Assembly (NCBI GenBank): GCA_002422365.1
Contig: DIUO01000035.1
Location: 11,859-55,522, forward strand
Source: Proteobacteria bacterium UBA6156
Lineage (GTDB): Bacteria; Pseudomonadota; Alphaproteobacteria; UBA2136; UBA6156
Length of the DNA: 43,664 bases
Direction of reading: 5' to 3'
Both the position numbers and the translations under genes were made by a program. The notes beneath the pieces were generated by a model, which saw only the letters and a program-made list of their open reading frames with translations, searched no databases and was not told the DNA's origin. Positions within the stretch are counted from its first letter, which is position 1, and every line of letters begins with the position of its first letter. This document shows positions 8,746 through 15,929 of the stretch, piece by piece.

Positions 8746-8773
8746 ATCATACACGCCTCGTCAAGCCCCACAA
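8746..8773 (-). promoter_or_regulatory. Putative promoter of the msrB operon
   Basis: Read on the minus strand, TTGTGG (8768-8773) and TATGAT (8746-8751) are 16 bases apart, and the -10 is preceded by TG, an extended -10 form. It lies about 30 bases upstream of the msrB start in the only gap of this operon. Motif match only. Confidence 0.4.
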
Positions 8774-8805
8774 GCAGGCTGTTTATGTCTCTAAACTCCA
8801 ATGCG

Positions 8806-10230
8806 TTAATAAGCACTTTTCTGGAAAAAAGCCACAAACGGCGTCAGCACCAAAATCTTCACATCCAGCCAAAAGCTCCAGTTTTGGGTGTACCACACGT
8901 CAAACTCCACCCGCTTGGCCATTTTATCGAGAGTATCCGTCTCACCCCTGTGCCCATTCAACTGCGCCCAGCCGGTAATGCCCGGCTTCATGCGGTGGCG
9001 GCTGGCGTAGGTATCAATCAGGTTCTCATAATAGCTGTTATGGCTGGGCACATGGGGGCGGGGGCCCACCAGGCTCATATCGCCGCGCAGCACGTTAATC
9101 AGCTGCGGCAACTCATCCAGGCTGCTTTTGCGCAAAAACCGCCCTACCGGAGTAATCCGCGGGTCATTCTTCAGCGCCTGCATCTCCTTGCCGTTTTTAT
9201 CCTTCATGGCATCGGCGCCCACGCGCATGCTTCTAAACTTGAGCATCTCAAAATCGTCGCCATTAAACCCGCCGCGCTTTTGCTTAAAAAACACCGGCCC
9301 CGGAGACGTCATCTTCACCGCCACCGCAATCCCCGCCATCACCGGCGCCAGCAGCACCAGCGCGGCCCCGCTGGCAGCAATGTCCAGCATGCGCTTCAGC
9401 CACACGCTGTGCCCTTCCAGCGGCTTACGCGATATCATCATCAGCGGCAACCCACGCACGCCCATGCAGCTCACCAGCCCCAGCGGCAGGCAATACATCA
9501 CGTTCACCGGGCGGGTGTTCAGGCGGTTAATAATGGCAACCGTCGCTTCGGCATTTTCCAAATCTTCCGTCAGCACCACGTCATCAATGCGGCCTTGCAG
9601 GCAGTGCTCCAGCAAGGTCAAAAAGTTACCTTTCAGGTGTTTGTTCAGCTCGGGCGGAATATCCGCATCGCAAAAATGTTCGCTCAGGCAATACACCCCC
9701 ACCAGCTTAATCTCGCGGTTTTTCAGGTTTTCGTGGGCATGCAGCAGCTCTACAGCCTTGGCGTTGGTGCCCAAAATCACCATTTTGCGGCTCCATTTGC
9801 CTTTGGCAACACGGCGTTCAATGGTGCGGGCCACAAAGGCACGCAGGGTTAACAGAGACACCAGGCTCAACCCAAACCACACACTCAGCCAAAACCGCGA
9901 ATAATCAGCCGAAATCTTAAACAGAAACAGCAGCGTCACCACAAAGCCAAAGCACAGGCTCAGCACCACCAGCAGGCGCGGTACGGCCTGCACCATCCTG
10001 CGCAGGGTAAGGGGGTCATACATTTTCAACCCACCGCTGCTCATACCATACAGCGCTGCCACCAGCAGGGTCATCACCGCCGGCCCTGCCTGAAATTCAC
10101 TCCCGAACCCCTGCCGCAAATAATAAGCAAGAACCGAAAACACCAACACCAGCATAGGCTCGGCCACGCGCAGCACAAACCCCACACTGCGCAAGCCATG
10201 GTGACGAAAAATAGGGGGAGTCATGGTCAA
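8806..10230 (-). CDS. WcaJ-like undecaprenyl-phosphate sugar phosphotransferase
   Basis: A 474-residue initiating glycosyltransferase of exopolysaccharide synthesis that transfers a sugar-1-phosphate to undecaprenyl phosphate at the inner membrane. The N-terminal half has four to five hydrophobic segments followed by a nucleotide-sugar-binding-like CoA_binding_3 region (RKMVILGTNAKAVELL). The C-terminal bacterial sugar transferase domain begins at a membrane hairpin (KRMLDIAASGAALVLLAP) and shows SPGPVFFKQKRGG, MLKFRSM, RKSSLDELPQLINVLRGDMS, VGPRP and the KPGITGWAQLNGHRGETDT block. This is the WcaJ-type (often glucose-1-phosphate) architecture, but the sugar cannot be read from sequence. It is the last gene of the exopolysaccharide run, 20 bases after the phosphatase gene. 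Confidence 0.94.
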   Translation of the reverse strand: MTMTPPIFRHHGLRSVGFVLRVAEPMLVLVFSVLAYYLRQGFGSEFQAGPAVMTLLVAALYGMSSGGLKMYDPLTLRRMVQAVPRLLVVLSLCFGFVVTLLFLFKISADYSRFWLSVWFGLSLVSLLTLRAFVARTIERRVAKGKWSRKMVILGTNAKAVELLHAHENLKNREIKLVGVYCLSEHFCDADIPPELNKHLKGNFLTLLEHCLQGRIDDVVLTEDLENAEATVAIINRLNTRPVNVMYCLPLGLVSCMGVRGLPLMMISRKPLEGHSVWLKRMLDIAASGAALVLLAPVMAGIAVAVKMTSPGPVFFKQKRGGFNGDDFEMLKFRSMRVGADAMKDKNGKEMQALKNDPRITPVGRFLRKSSLDELPQLINVLRGDMSLVGPRPHVPSHNSYYENLIDTYASRHRMKPGITGWAQLNGHRGETDTLDKMAKRVEFDVWYTQNWSFWLDVKILVLTPFVAFFQKSAY

Positions 10231-10250
10231 AGCGTCTCAGTTCGTTAATC

Positions 10251-11045
10251 TTAAGCGTTTCCGCCCCGTGCCATCAGCACGCGCACAGTCTCACCTTCCA
10301 GCACCACGCCGCTCAGCACACCGCGTTGGTAGGCGCCGGTGTCCAGGCCAATCCGGTCATCGGCCAGCAGCACCTCCAGCATAATCGTGTGGCCAAATAC
10401 AATCTTTTGCGGCAACCCATGCGGGCGGCCCATAAAATCATCCCGAATGAACAGCAAATCGCTCGGCAACTGCTGTTCCAGCGCCAGGCGCGGGCGCACA
10501 CCTGCATGCACAAAGGCATAGTCGCCATTACAATGGCTTAACACGGTGGCGTCATAAAATCCTTTGTGCCCTGTTTCATCAAGCACATACGTCAATTCGG
10601 CGGCCAGCACTTCGGTTTCGCGTAAGCCTCGCGCGCCGTAGGGGGCAATGCCATAACTTTCAAGTGTCGCCACACCGCCCCACGCCAACCATTCATTACG
10701 GGTAGAGTCGGTTAAAAAATCCAGCATGGCTTGTTCGTGGTTGCCGCGTAAAAATACCTTACCCCACCACTCCGGCAGGTCGCGCAACAATTCCACCACC
10801 TCGCGGCTGGCGGGCCCGCGGTTAATATAATCACCCATGCCTACAAAACATACAGAGCCTTCATAACCTTTCGCATCGGCCTTCATCTGCGCCACCATGT
10901 CGGCCAACAGATCGGCGCGGCCATGCACATCGCCAAGGGCATACACTCTCATGGCATCTTGCACACGCGGGCTGGCCTTGGCAGGCAAACGCTGGGCCTT
11001 GGGGGCGGCCCGGCGCGTCAGCAAGGTTTTCAGGCGTTGCAACAT
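10251..11045 (-). CDS. PPP-family metallophosphoesterase (Ser/Thr phosphatase-like)
   Basis: A 264-residue calcineurin-like metallophosphatase. The PPP-family metal motifs are in order: GDVHGR near residue 38, GDYINRGP near 70 (in place of the usual GDxVDRG), RGNHE near 100, then a His-containing SHCNGDYAFVHAG and FGHT. These residues bind the two-metal centre. The fold is shared with bacterial protein phosphatases and with diadenosine tetraphosphatases, so the substrate is open. It sits between the BY-kinase gene and the initiating sugar transferase gene with ~20-base gaps, where many capsule clusters carry a low-molecular-weight tyrosine phosphatase, which suggests a role in exopolysaccharide regulation. 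That role is inference. Confidence 0.88.
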   Translation of the reverse strand: MLQRLKTLLTRRAAPKAQRLPAKASPRVQDAMRVYALGDVHGRADLLADMVAQMKADAKGYEGSVCFVGMGDYINRGPASREVVELLRDLPEWWGKVFLRGNHEQAMLDFLTDSTRNEWLAWGGVATLESYGIAPYGARGLRETEVLAAELTYVLDETGHKGFYDATVLSHCNGDYAFVHAGVRPRLALEQQLPSDLLFIRDDFMGRPHGLPQKIVFGHTIMLEVLLADDRIGLDTGAYQRGVLSGVVLEGETVRVLMARGGNA

Positions 11046-11065
11046 ACCTTACGGTCCTCTCCGGG

Positions 11066-13273
11066 TTACTCGGTGTAATAACCCTTATATTTACCATGGT
11101 AATAACCATACTCGCCGGGGCTGTAGCTCAGCTGGCGGGCCAGGTCAACGCGGGTCATCACGGTTCCTGTCAAGGGGGCGTGGCAGGCGCGCAGCAGCTT
11201 AATGGCATTGGCGGCCAGGGCGCGCGGCGTGCTGCCCCAACGCACCATAAACAGCATAGAATCCGCCATACCCGCCAGCGTAATCGCATCGCTCACGGCC
11301 ATCACCGGCGGGCTGTCTATCACAATCATGTCATAGGTTTTGCGCCATTCATCCAGCAACTTGTGCATGTTCTGGCTGCCCAGCAACTCTTGCGAGAACT
11401 GGCTGTTCGGCAAACTCGGCAACACTTGCAGCTTGGTGCCGGGCAGGGTCACAAGCACATCTTTCATCTTGGCTTGCCCCACCAGCACTTCGGCCAGGCC
11501 TGCCTTGGGCTTAAGGGCCAGTTGGCTGGCTACACTGGGCCGCCGCATATCTGCATCCACCAGCAGCACTTTGGCACCACTTTGTGCAGTCAGTTGGGCC
11601 AGGCTAATGGCAAACAGGCTTTTACCTTCTTCCGGTATGCTGCTGCTCACCAGCAGCACTTGAGCGGGTTTGTCCGGGTGAGCAAACTGCATGGCGGTGC
11701 GCACGGCACGCAGCCCTTCCGTAAAGGCCGAGGTCGGCTTGTTCACCACATAATGCGGCAGGTCGTCTTCCAGCGGCAGCTCGCCCAGCAGGCCCAGCAG
11801 CGGGGCATCCAGCTCCTGCTCCACTTGCGCACCGGTCCTAAAGCCCGCATCCAGCATTTCCAGCAAGAAAATCAAAGCAAGCCCAATACCCGCACCCAAC
11901 ACCAGCGCAATCGCCAGCACCAGCGCCTTTTTCGGAGAACTCGGCCCCAGCGGCGTCTCAGCGGCCGAAATCACCCGCGCATCGCTCTGGGCCAAATCCA
12001 TCTGCGCCAGCTCTTTGCTGCGGCCCAAAAAGCTCTCATACAGCGCGCGCTCGGCTTCGGCCTGGCGCTCCAGCTCGGCCAGCCGGATATTCGCATCATT
12101 CCCCAGGTTGGTCTTGCTCTCCAGCGTGTCCAGCTGCTCTTGCAGGGTGTTCACACGGGCTTGCACCACGGCTACGTTGTTCTCCAGGCTGCCCTGAATC
12201 TTACTCACTTCTTCGGCAATCTTGCGACGCAGGTCGCCCAACTGGTTGCGCACGGTTATCATGCGGGGGTGGCGCTCGCCGTAGCGGGTGCTCAGCTCGG
12301 CCATTTCGCGGCGCACTTCGGTTTCTTGCTGGCGCAGGTTGCTAATCAGCACGTTGTTCAGCACTTCGGCGGCACTTTCAATGCCACGGCCACTTTGTTG
12401 CAGGCGGCGCGCTTGGTTATATTTGGCTTGGGTTTCAGCAAGCTCGGTGCGGGCCAAAATCAACTGGCTGTTCAGTTCGCTCAATTGCTGTTCGCTCAGC
12501 AGCACACCCTTGGCCGAGGTCAAATTGTTCGCCTCACGGTAGCGCTGCACGACCAGGTCGGCGGCCTGCACCTGCTTTTGCATTTGGCTCAGGCGCTGGT
12601 CAATCCAGCTGCTGGCGCGGCGGGTGGCCTCAAATTTCTCTTCCAGCTGGTTGTTCAGGTATTCCTGCATCAAGGTGTTCATCACCTGGCCTGCCAGTTC
12701 CGGATCAGGCGACGTATACTGCAACCGTATCGTAAAGCTGCGCGGAGACTGCGCCACCTTCAAATTACGCAAAAACGTACTCACCGCCTCAGCCATGCGC
12801 CGTTTGGCTTCATCGTCTTGCTCGGTCGGGGTGTCCAGCGGCATCACCATCATCACAACCGCACTTTTTACGTAACCAAAAAAGCTCTTTTGGCCGGCCA
12901 GCTCATCTTGCAGGTTCAGGGCCTTCACCACACGCGCCGCCAACTTGCGGGATGTCAACACATCCACTTCGGTGCGTATCGCCGCATCAGTAAGCGCCAT
13001 ACTGCCCACTACGTCTTGCATCTTGGTCACCTGTTCGCTGCGGGTGTTAATTTGCATAATGGCGCTGGCGGTGTACTGCGGCTGCATCATAAACAGCAGC
13101 ACCAGGGCCAGGGCCAGGGTAACGGCCATGCTGGCAGCCAGCACCATCCAGCGGCGGAACAACATCGCCAGCGTGCTGTTCATGCTCCACTCCACACCTT
13201 GCATATGGGTGCTAAAGTGGCTGCGCGTGGCGCTCATAAAATCATTCCACACCGTGCGATGGGCATTATTCAT
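11066..13273 (-). CDS. Wzz/BY-kinase: exopolysaccharide co-polymerase and tyrosine autokinase
   Basis: A 735-residue inner-membrane protein controlling exopolysaccharide chain length. It has an N-terminal Wzz domain with a membrane helix near residues 42-62 (MVLAASMAVTLALALVLLFM), a long coiled-coil periplasmic region of about 200-400, a second membrane helix near 450-475 preceded by a PLGPSSPKK motif typical of polysaccharide co-polymerases, and a C-terminal tyrosine kinase domain. The kinase shows a Walker A variant SSSIPEEGKSLFA, Walker A' VLLVDADMRRP and Walker B MIVIDSPPV. The C-terminus is Tyr-rich (EYGYYHGKYKGYY), the usual autophosphorylation cluster. Fusion of Wzz and kinase follows the proteobacterial Wzc pattern. 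The gene is preceded by a terminator and its own putative promoter. Confidence 0.95.
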   Translation of the reverse strand: MNNAHRTVWNDFMSATRSHFSTHMQGVEWSMNSTLAMLFRRWMVLAASMAVTLALALVLLFMMQPQYTASAIMQINTRSEQVTKMQDVVGSMALTDAAIRTEVDVLTSRKLAARVVKALNLQDELAGQKSFFGYVKSAVVMMVMPLDTPTEQDDEAKRRMAEAVSTFLRNLKVAQSPRSFTIRLQYTSPDPELAGQVMNTLMQEYLNNQLEEKFEATRRASSWIDQRLSQMQKQVQAADLVVQRYREANNLTSAKGVLLSEQQLSELNSQLILARTELAETQAKYNQARRLQQSGRGIESAAEVLNNVLISNLRQQETEVRREMAELSTRYGERHPRMITVRNQLGDLRRKIAEEVSKIQGSLENNVAVVQARVNTLQEQLDTLESKTNLGNDANIRLAELERQAEAERALYESFLGRSKELAQMDLAQSDARVISAAETPLGPSSPKKALVLAIALVLGAGIGLALIFLLEMLDAGFRTGAQVEQELDAPLLGLLGELPLEDDLPHYVVNKPTSAFTEGLRAVRTAMQFAHPDKPAQVLLVSSSIPEEGKSLFAISLAQLTAQSGAKVLLVDADMRRPSVASQLALKPKAGLAEVLVGQAKMKDVLVTLPGTKLQVLPSLPNSQFSQELLGSQNMHKLLDEWRKTYDMIVIDSPPVMAVSDAITLAGMADSMLFMVRWGSTPRALAANAIKLLRACHAPLTGTVMTRVDLARQLSYSPGEYGYYHGKYKGYYTE

Positions 13274-13303
13274 TAAAAATTCCTCAGCTTAACCATGAGG
13301 CAT

Positions 13304-13332
13304 CACATAGGGGAGGCAGACTTGCCGGTCAA
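13304..13332 (-). promoter_or_regulatory. Putative promoter of the Wzz/BY-kinase transcript
   Basis: On the minus strand TTGACC (13327-13332) is 17 bases from TATGTG (13304-13309), about 30 bases before the start codon. An A/T-rich block (roughly 13355-13385) lies just upstream of the -35 and could act as an UP element. Its position between the upstream terminator and the gene supports it. Confidence 0.45.
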
Positions 13333-13387
13333 GACTCAAACGGCAGAGATCATCAAATAAATCTTTTTTTATAATTAATTAGACACC

Positions 13388-13411
13388 TAAAAACCGCCCA
13401 TCGGGGCGGCT
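13388..13411 (-). terminator. Terminator after polysaccharide export gene
   Basis: On the minus strand a 6-bp GC stem (ccgccc / gggcgg, 13394-13409) with a 4-base loop is followed by TTTTT. It lies about 20 bases after the stop of the export-protein gene and divides the exopolysaccharide run into two transcription units. Confidence 0.75.
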
Positions 13412-13430
13412 GGTATCTTCTACGATGAGA

Positions 13431-14123
13431 TTAAAAAAAGCGCTCATCCACCCGCAGCACATCGCCGGGGTACACCAGGCTGTCTTCACTCACCCATTCT
13501 TCCTGTTCGGGGTTGCTGGCGCGGCGCACCAGCACTTTGCCGGTTTTGGCGCGGGTGGTATAACCTCCGCCCAGGGCCACGGCATTAATAACCGACATTT
13601 CATTCGAATACGGATAACTGCCCGGCTTGTTCACCTCGCCTAAAATAAAGAACGGACGGAAGTTCAGCACTTCCACGCTCACACGCGGGTTTTTCAGGTA
13701 ACCGCGCTCCAGCACTTCGGCAATGGCGCGCTCCAGCTCGCGGGGGGTTTTGCCACGGGCAATCATCTCGCCAATCAGCGGGAGAGACAAACTGCCGGTA
13801 TTATCCACCTCAAACTCGCCGGAAAGCTCTTCTTCGCCATACACATTCATCCGGATCTTATCGCCGTTGCTCAGCTGGCCCGGCGCCACAGCGGCGCGGC
13901 GGCCGTTGGTGCTTTGCAGGGCTTGGCGGGCTTCGGCTTCAATCTGGGCCTGGCGGGCTTGCCAGTCGGTGCCTTTGGCGTCGTCGGCGGTAACAATGTT
14001 ACTGGCGCCGGTCAGGTCGGAAAAATCGCGCCCTTGGCCATAAGCGGGCAGGGCGGCAAAACCGGCCACCACCAACACAGCAACCCCGCACACACGTAAC
14101 GTTTTGTTCAAAAAGTTACGCAT
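13431..14123 (-). CDS. Wza-like polysaccharide export protein
   Basis: A 230-residue secreted protein with a signal peptide (residues 1-30, ending near AYGQG) and a polysaccharide export domain (LSNGDKIRMNVYGEEELSG, then TGSLSLPLIGEMIARGKTPRELE and ERGYLKNPRVSVEV), followed by one SLBB-like region (FFILGEVNKPGSYPYSNEMS and a C-terminal PGDVLRVDERFF). Proteins of this type form or contribute to the export channel across the periplasm and outer membrane. No lipobox Cys is seen in the signal peptide, and there is one SLBB-like repeat, so it is a short member compared with Wza (about 380 residues). It lies 27 bases downstream of the beta-barrel OMP gene, as expected for a partner pair. Confidence 0.93.
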   Translation of the reverse strand: MRNFLNKTLRVCGVAVLVVAGFAALPAYGQGRDFSDLTGASNIVTADDAKGTDWQARQAQIEAEARQALQSTNGRRAAVAPGQLSNGDKIRMNVYGEEELSGEFEVDNTGSLSLPLIGEMIARGKTPRELERAIAEVLERGYLKNPRVSVEVLNFRPFFILGEVNKPGSYPYSNEMSVINAVALGGGYTTRAKTGKVLVRRASNPEQEEWVSEDSLVYPGDVLRVDERFF

Positions 14124-14150
14124 GGCGGGGCTCCCGGGTTAGGTTAGTGG

Positions 14151-15383
14151 TTAGTAAGTGGCACTCAGGCGCAGCATTACGGCGTTGCGGGTAAAGTCGC
14201 CGCCGGCCACGTTGCTTTCGCGGTTGGTGTACTGGTAACCCACACCGGCCTTCAGGCAACGGTTCAGGTAATAATCCAGGCCAACACCGGCCACATAGCT
14301 GTCGTCATCGCGGCTGGCCACGGTGCCTTCATACTTGGCGTTCAGGTAGCCCACGTTGCCTTTCAGCAGAATGTCGCGGGTCAGCGCATGTTCTACACCC
14401 AAACGGTAGTCGGTGTTCACAAAGCCCGAGGCACCGGCGATGGTCGTTTCTTCAATCGAGCGGTCAATGCTACCAATCACGGTGGTCAGGTCGCTGGCGT
14501 TCCAGATAACCTTACCGCCCCATACGGGTTCATCAATGTCCGTGCGGCCCACACCGGTGTAGTTCCGGCTGGTCATGCCCACGTAGGCTTCCCCACGGGT
14601 TTTGCCGCTAATGTCAAAGGCCGTACCGGCAGTATAAGTTTGGCCGTGGCTGCTGCGGGCAACGCTCTTGTCGTCATACACGCGGCTGTCAAGGGCGCCC
14701 TTCACAAAGGCCTCAAAGCGGCTGTCAATCTGGTAGCCCAGGCGCAGGGTCTGGGTGTACTCGGTGCGGTCGCGCACGCTGTTGTTAATGGCGGTGCCGG
14801 TGGTGCTCACGCCATTCTTATAGTCCAGTTGCTTCACTTCGCTGTCAAAGCGGGCGTTGGCACGGCCCAGGCCACGGTAGGCGCCAATGCGGGCCACTTT
14901 GGTGGTGTACTCAACCGGCTCGCTCGGGCTGCCGATGGTGTTCGGGTTGCCACGGTCTTCGTGGTCGCGGCTGTAGGCCACACCACCACCAATGCTGGTG
15001 TCGCGCAGCACGTCAACGCGGCCATCCATGGCAACGTTAAAGTTGGTTTCGTCTTCAGCGCTGTTTTCGGCAAATTTACGGAATTCAGCCGATGCCTTGG
15101 CATTCAGCGCGTGGCGGTTCCAGTTGCTGCGGGCGGCAATTTCAGGGCGAACGCTGGTGATAAAGTCGCTCTCTTCATTGGTGCTCGTGGCATAAATGTT
15201 GTCGTTATAGGTTTCAACCAGTTCCACTTTCGGGATAACCAAAAAGCTACCGGCGCGCACACCCATCGGGGCGTGGTCGGCGGCCATGCGCTCGCTGGCG
15301 GGCACAACCTGGGTTTGGGCATAGGCGCCGCTGGCGGCAACCAGGGCAATTGCCGAGGCACTCAACATCACTTTATTCATCAT
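14151..15383 (-). CDS. Outer-membrane beta-barrel protein of the exopolysaccharide locus (BBP2_2 type)
   Basis: A 410-residue outer-membrane protein. It begins with a signal peptide (residues 1-22, ending AYAQ), then PKVELVETYNDNIYATSTNEESDFITSV-like sequence, characteristic of BBP2_2 / OMB family barrels found next to Wza-like genes. Alternating hydrophobic/polar strands continue to a C-terminal aromatic-containing strand (NAVMLRLSATY) typical of Omp85-inserted barrels. Family members are thought to help polysaccharide cross or attach to the outer membrane, but the mechanism is not established. The gene sits between a small secreted protein and the export protein in one co-directional run. 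The assignment comes from the N-terminal motif and context. Confidence 0.85.
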   Translation of the reverse strand: MMNKVMLSASAIALVAASGAYAQTQVVPASERMAADHAPMGVRAGSFLVIPKVELVETYNDNIYATSTNEESDFITSVRPEIAARSNWNRHALNAKASAEFRKFAENSAEDETNFNVAMDGRVDVLRDTSIGGGVAYSRDHEDRGNPNTIGSPSEPVEYTTKVARIGAYRGLGRANARFDSEVKQLDYKNGVSTTGTAINNSVRDRTEYTQTLRLGYQIDSRFEAFVKGALDSRVYDDKSVARSSHGQTYTAGTAFDISGKTRGEAYVGMTSRNYTGVGRTDIDEPVWGGKVIWNASDLTTVIGSIDRSIEETTIAGASGFVNTDYRLGVEHALTRDILLKGNVGYLNAKYEGTVASRDDDSYVAGVGLDYYLNRCLKAGVGYQYTNRESNVAGGDFTRNAVMLRLSATY

Positions 15384-15419
15384 TATCTATCCTTGTTGGA
15401 ATTCGTCATAATTTAAAAA

Positions 15420-15836
15420 TTAAAGGTTCTCAGGCGCAAACTCTTTAACCATATCCGGCACAACCGGGCTGGCGCTGCCAGAGGTGTTGCCTTCGTTCAA
15501 CTGGCTGGAGTTTTCAGCAGGCTCAGGAATCGTGTCAATAATCGGGTCAACCGGCGTAACAACTTCCTCAGGGCCAGCTTCTGGCTGCACGCGGGTTTGC
15601 AGGTAAAGCTGCATAAGGCAGGTCGCGTTTTCATAATTCTCCAACATGGCGTCGGTCAAAATACGCATACTTTCGCCTTCCGTCGGGGCCGAAATCACTT
15701 GGGCAATCACCCGTGCATTGGCAACAGCGTTAACTTCGCAAACATTCTCCTCGTGGGTTTGCGCACTCGCAACGCTACCAACAGCGACCATCGCAAGGGT
15801 GGCCACAGCAGTCATCAAAGTCGTAGATAATTTCAT
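15420..15836 (-). CDS. Small secreted protein at the head of the exopolysaccharide run
   Basis: I do not recognise a family. The likely start is the ATG at 15834-15836 (MKLSTTLMTAVATLAMVAVG), which begins directly with a Sec signal peptide ending near ASAQ; a longer in-frame start at 15953 would place an odd basic extension ahead of the signal. The 138-residue product then has a short helical region with two Cys (ENVCEV and ATCLMQ), which could form one disulfide, and an acidic Pro-rich tail. It precedes the beta-barrel OMP gene by 36 bases in the same direction, so it may be a periplasmic accessory of polysaccharide export. The gap to the divergent O-antigen ligase gene (15837-15929) presumably holds both promoters. 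Confidence 0.7.
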   Translation of the reverse strand: MKLSTTLMTAVATLAMVAVGSVASAQTHEENVCEVNAVANARVIAQVISAPTEGESMRILTDAMLENYENATCLMQLYLQTRVQPEAGPEEVVTPVDPIIDTIPEPAENSSQLNEGNTSGSASPVVPDMVKEFAPENL

Positions 15837-15929
15837 GGGGGTTTTTCTCAGCCTGTTATCGGTTGAATACATAACGCCGAAGCGGCGCCATCGCATAACT
15901 CTATAAAAGAGCAGGATATACTTGTAAAG

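Noticed and set aside
11096..13276. A 726-codon open frame opposite the Wzz/BY-kinase gene
   Set aside because: It mirrors almost the entire kinase gene, is His/Gln-rich with no domain, and the sense strand has intact Wzz and kinase motifs.
14388..15416. A 342-codon open frame opposite the beta-barrel OMP gene
   Set aside because: Gly/Ala/Val-rich shadow translation; the opposite strand carries a signal peptide and barrel strands in a coherent operon.
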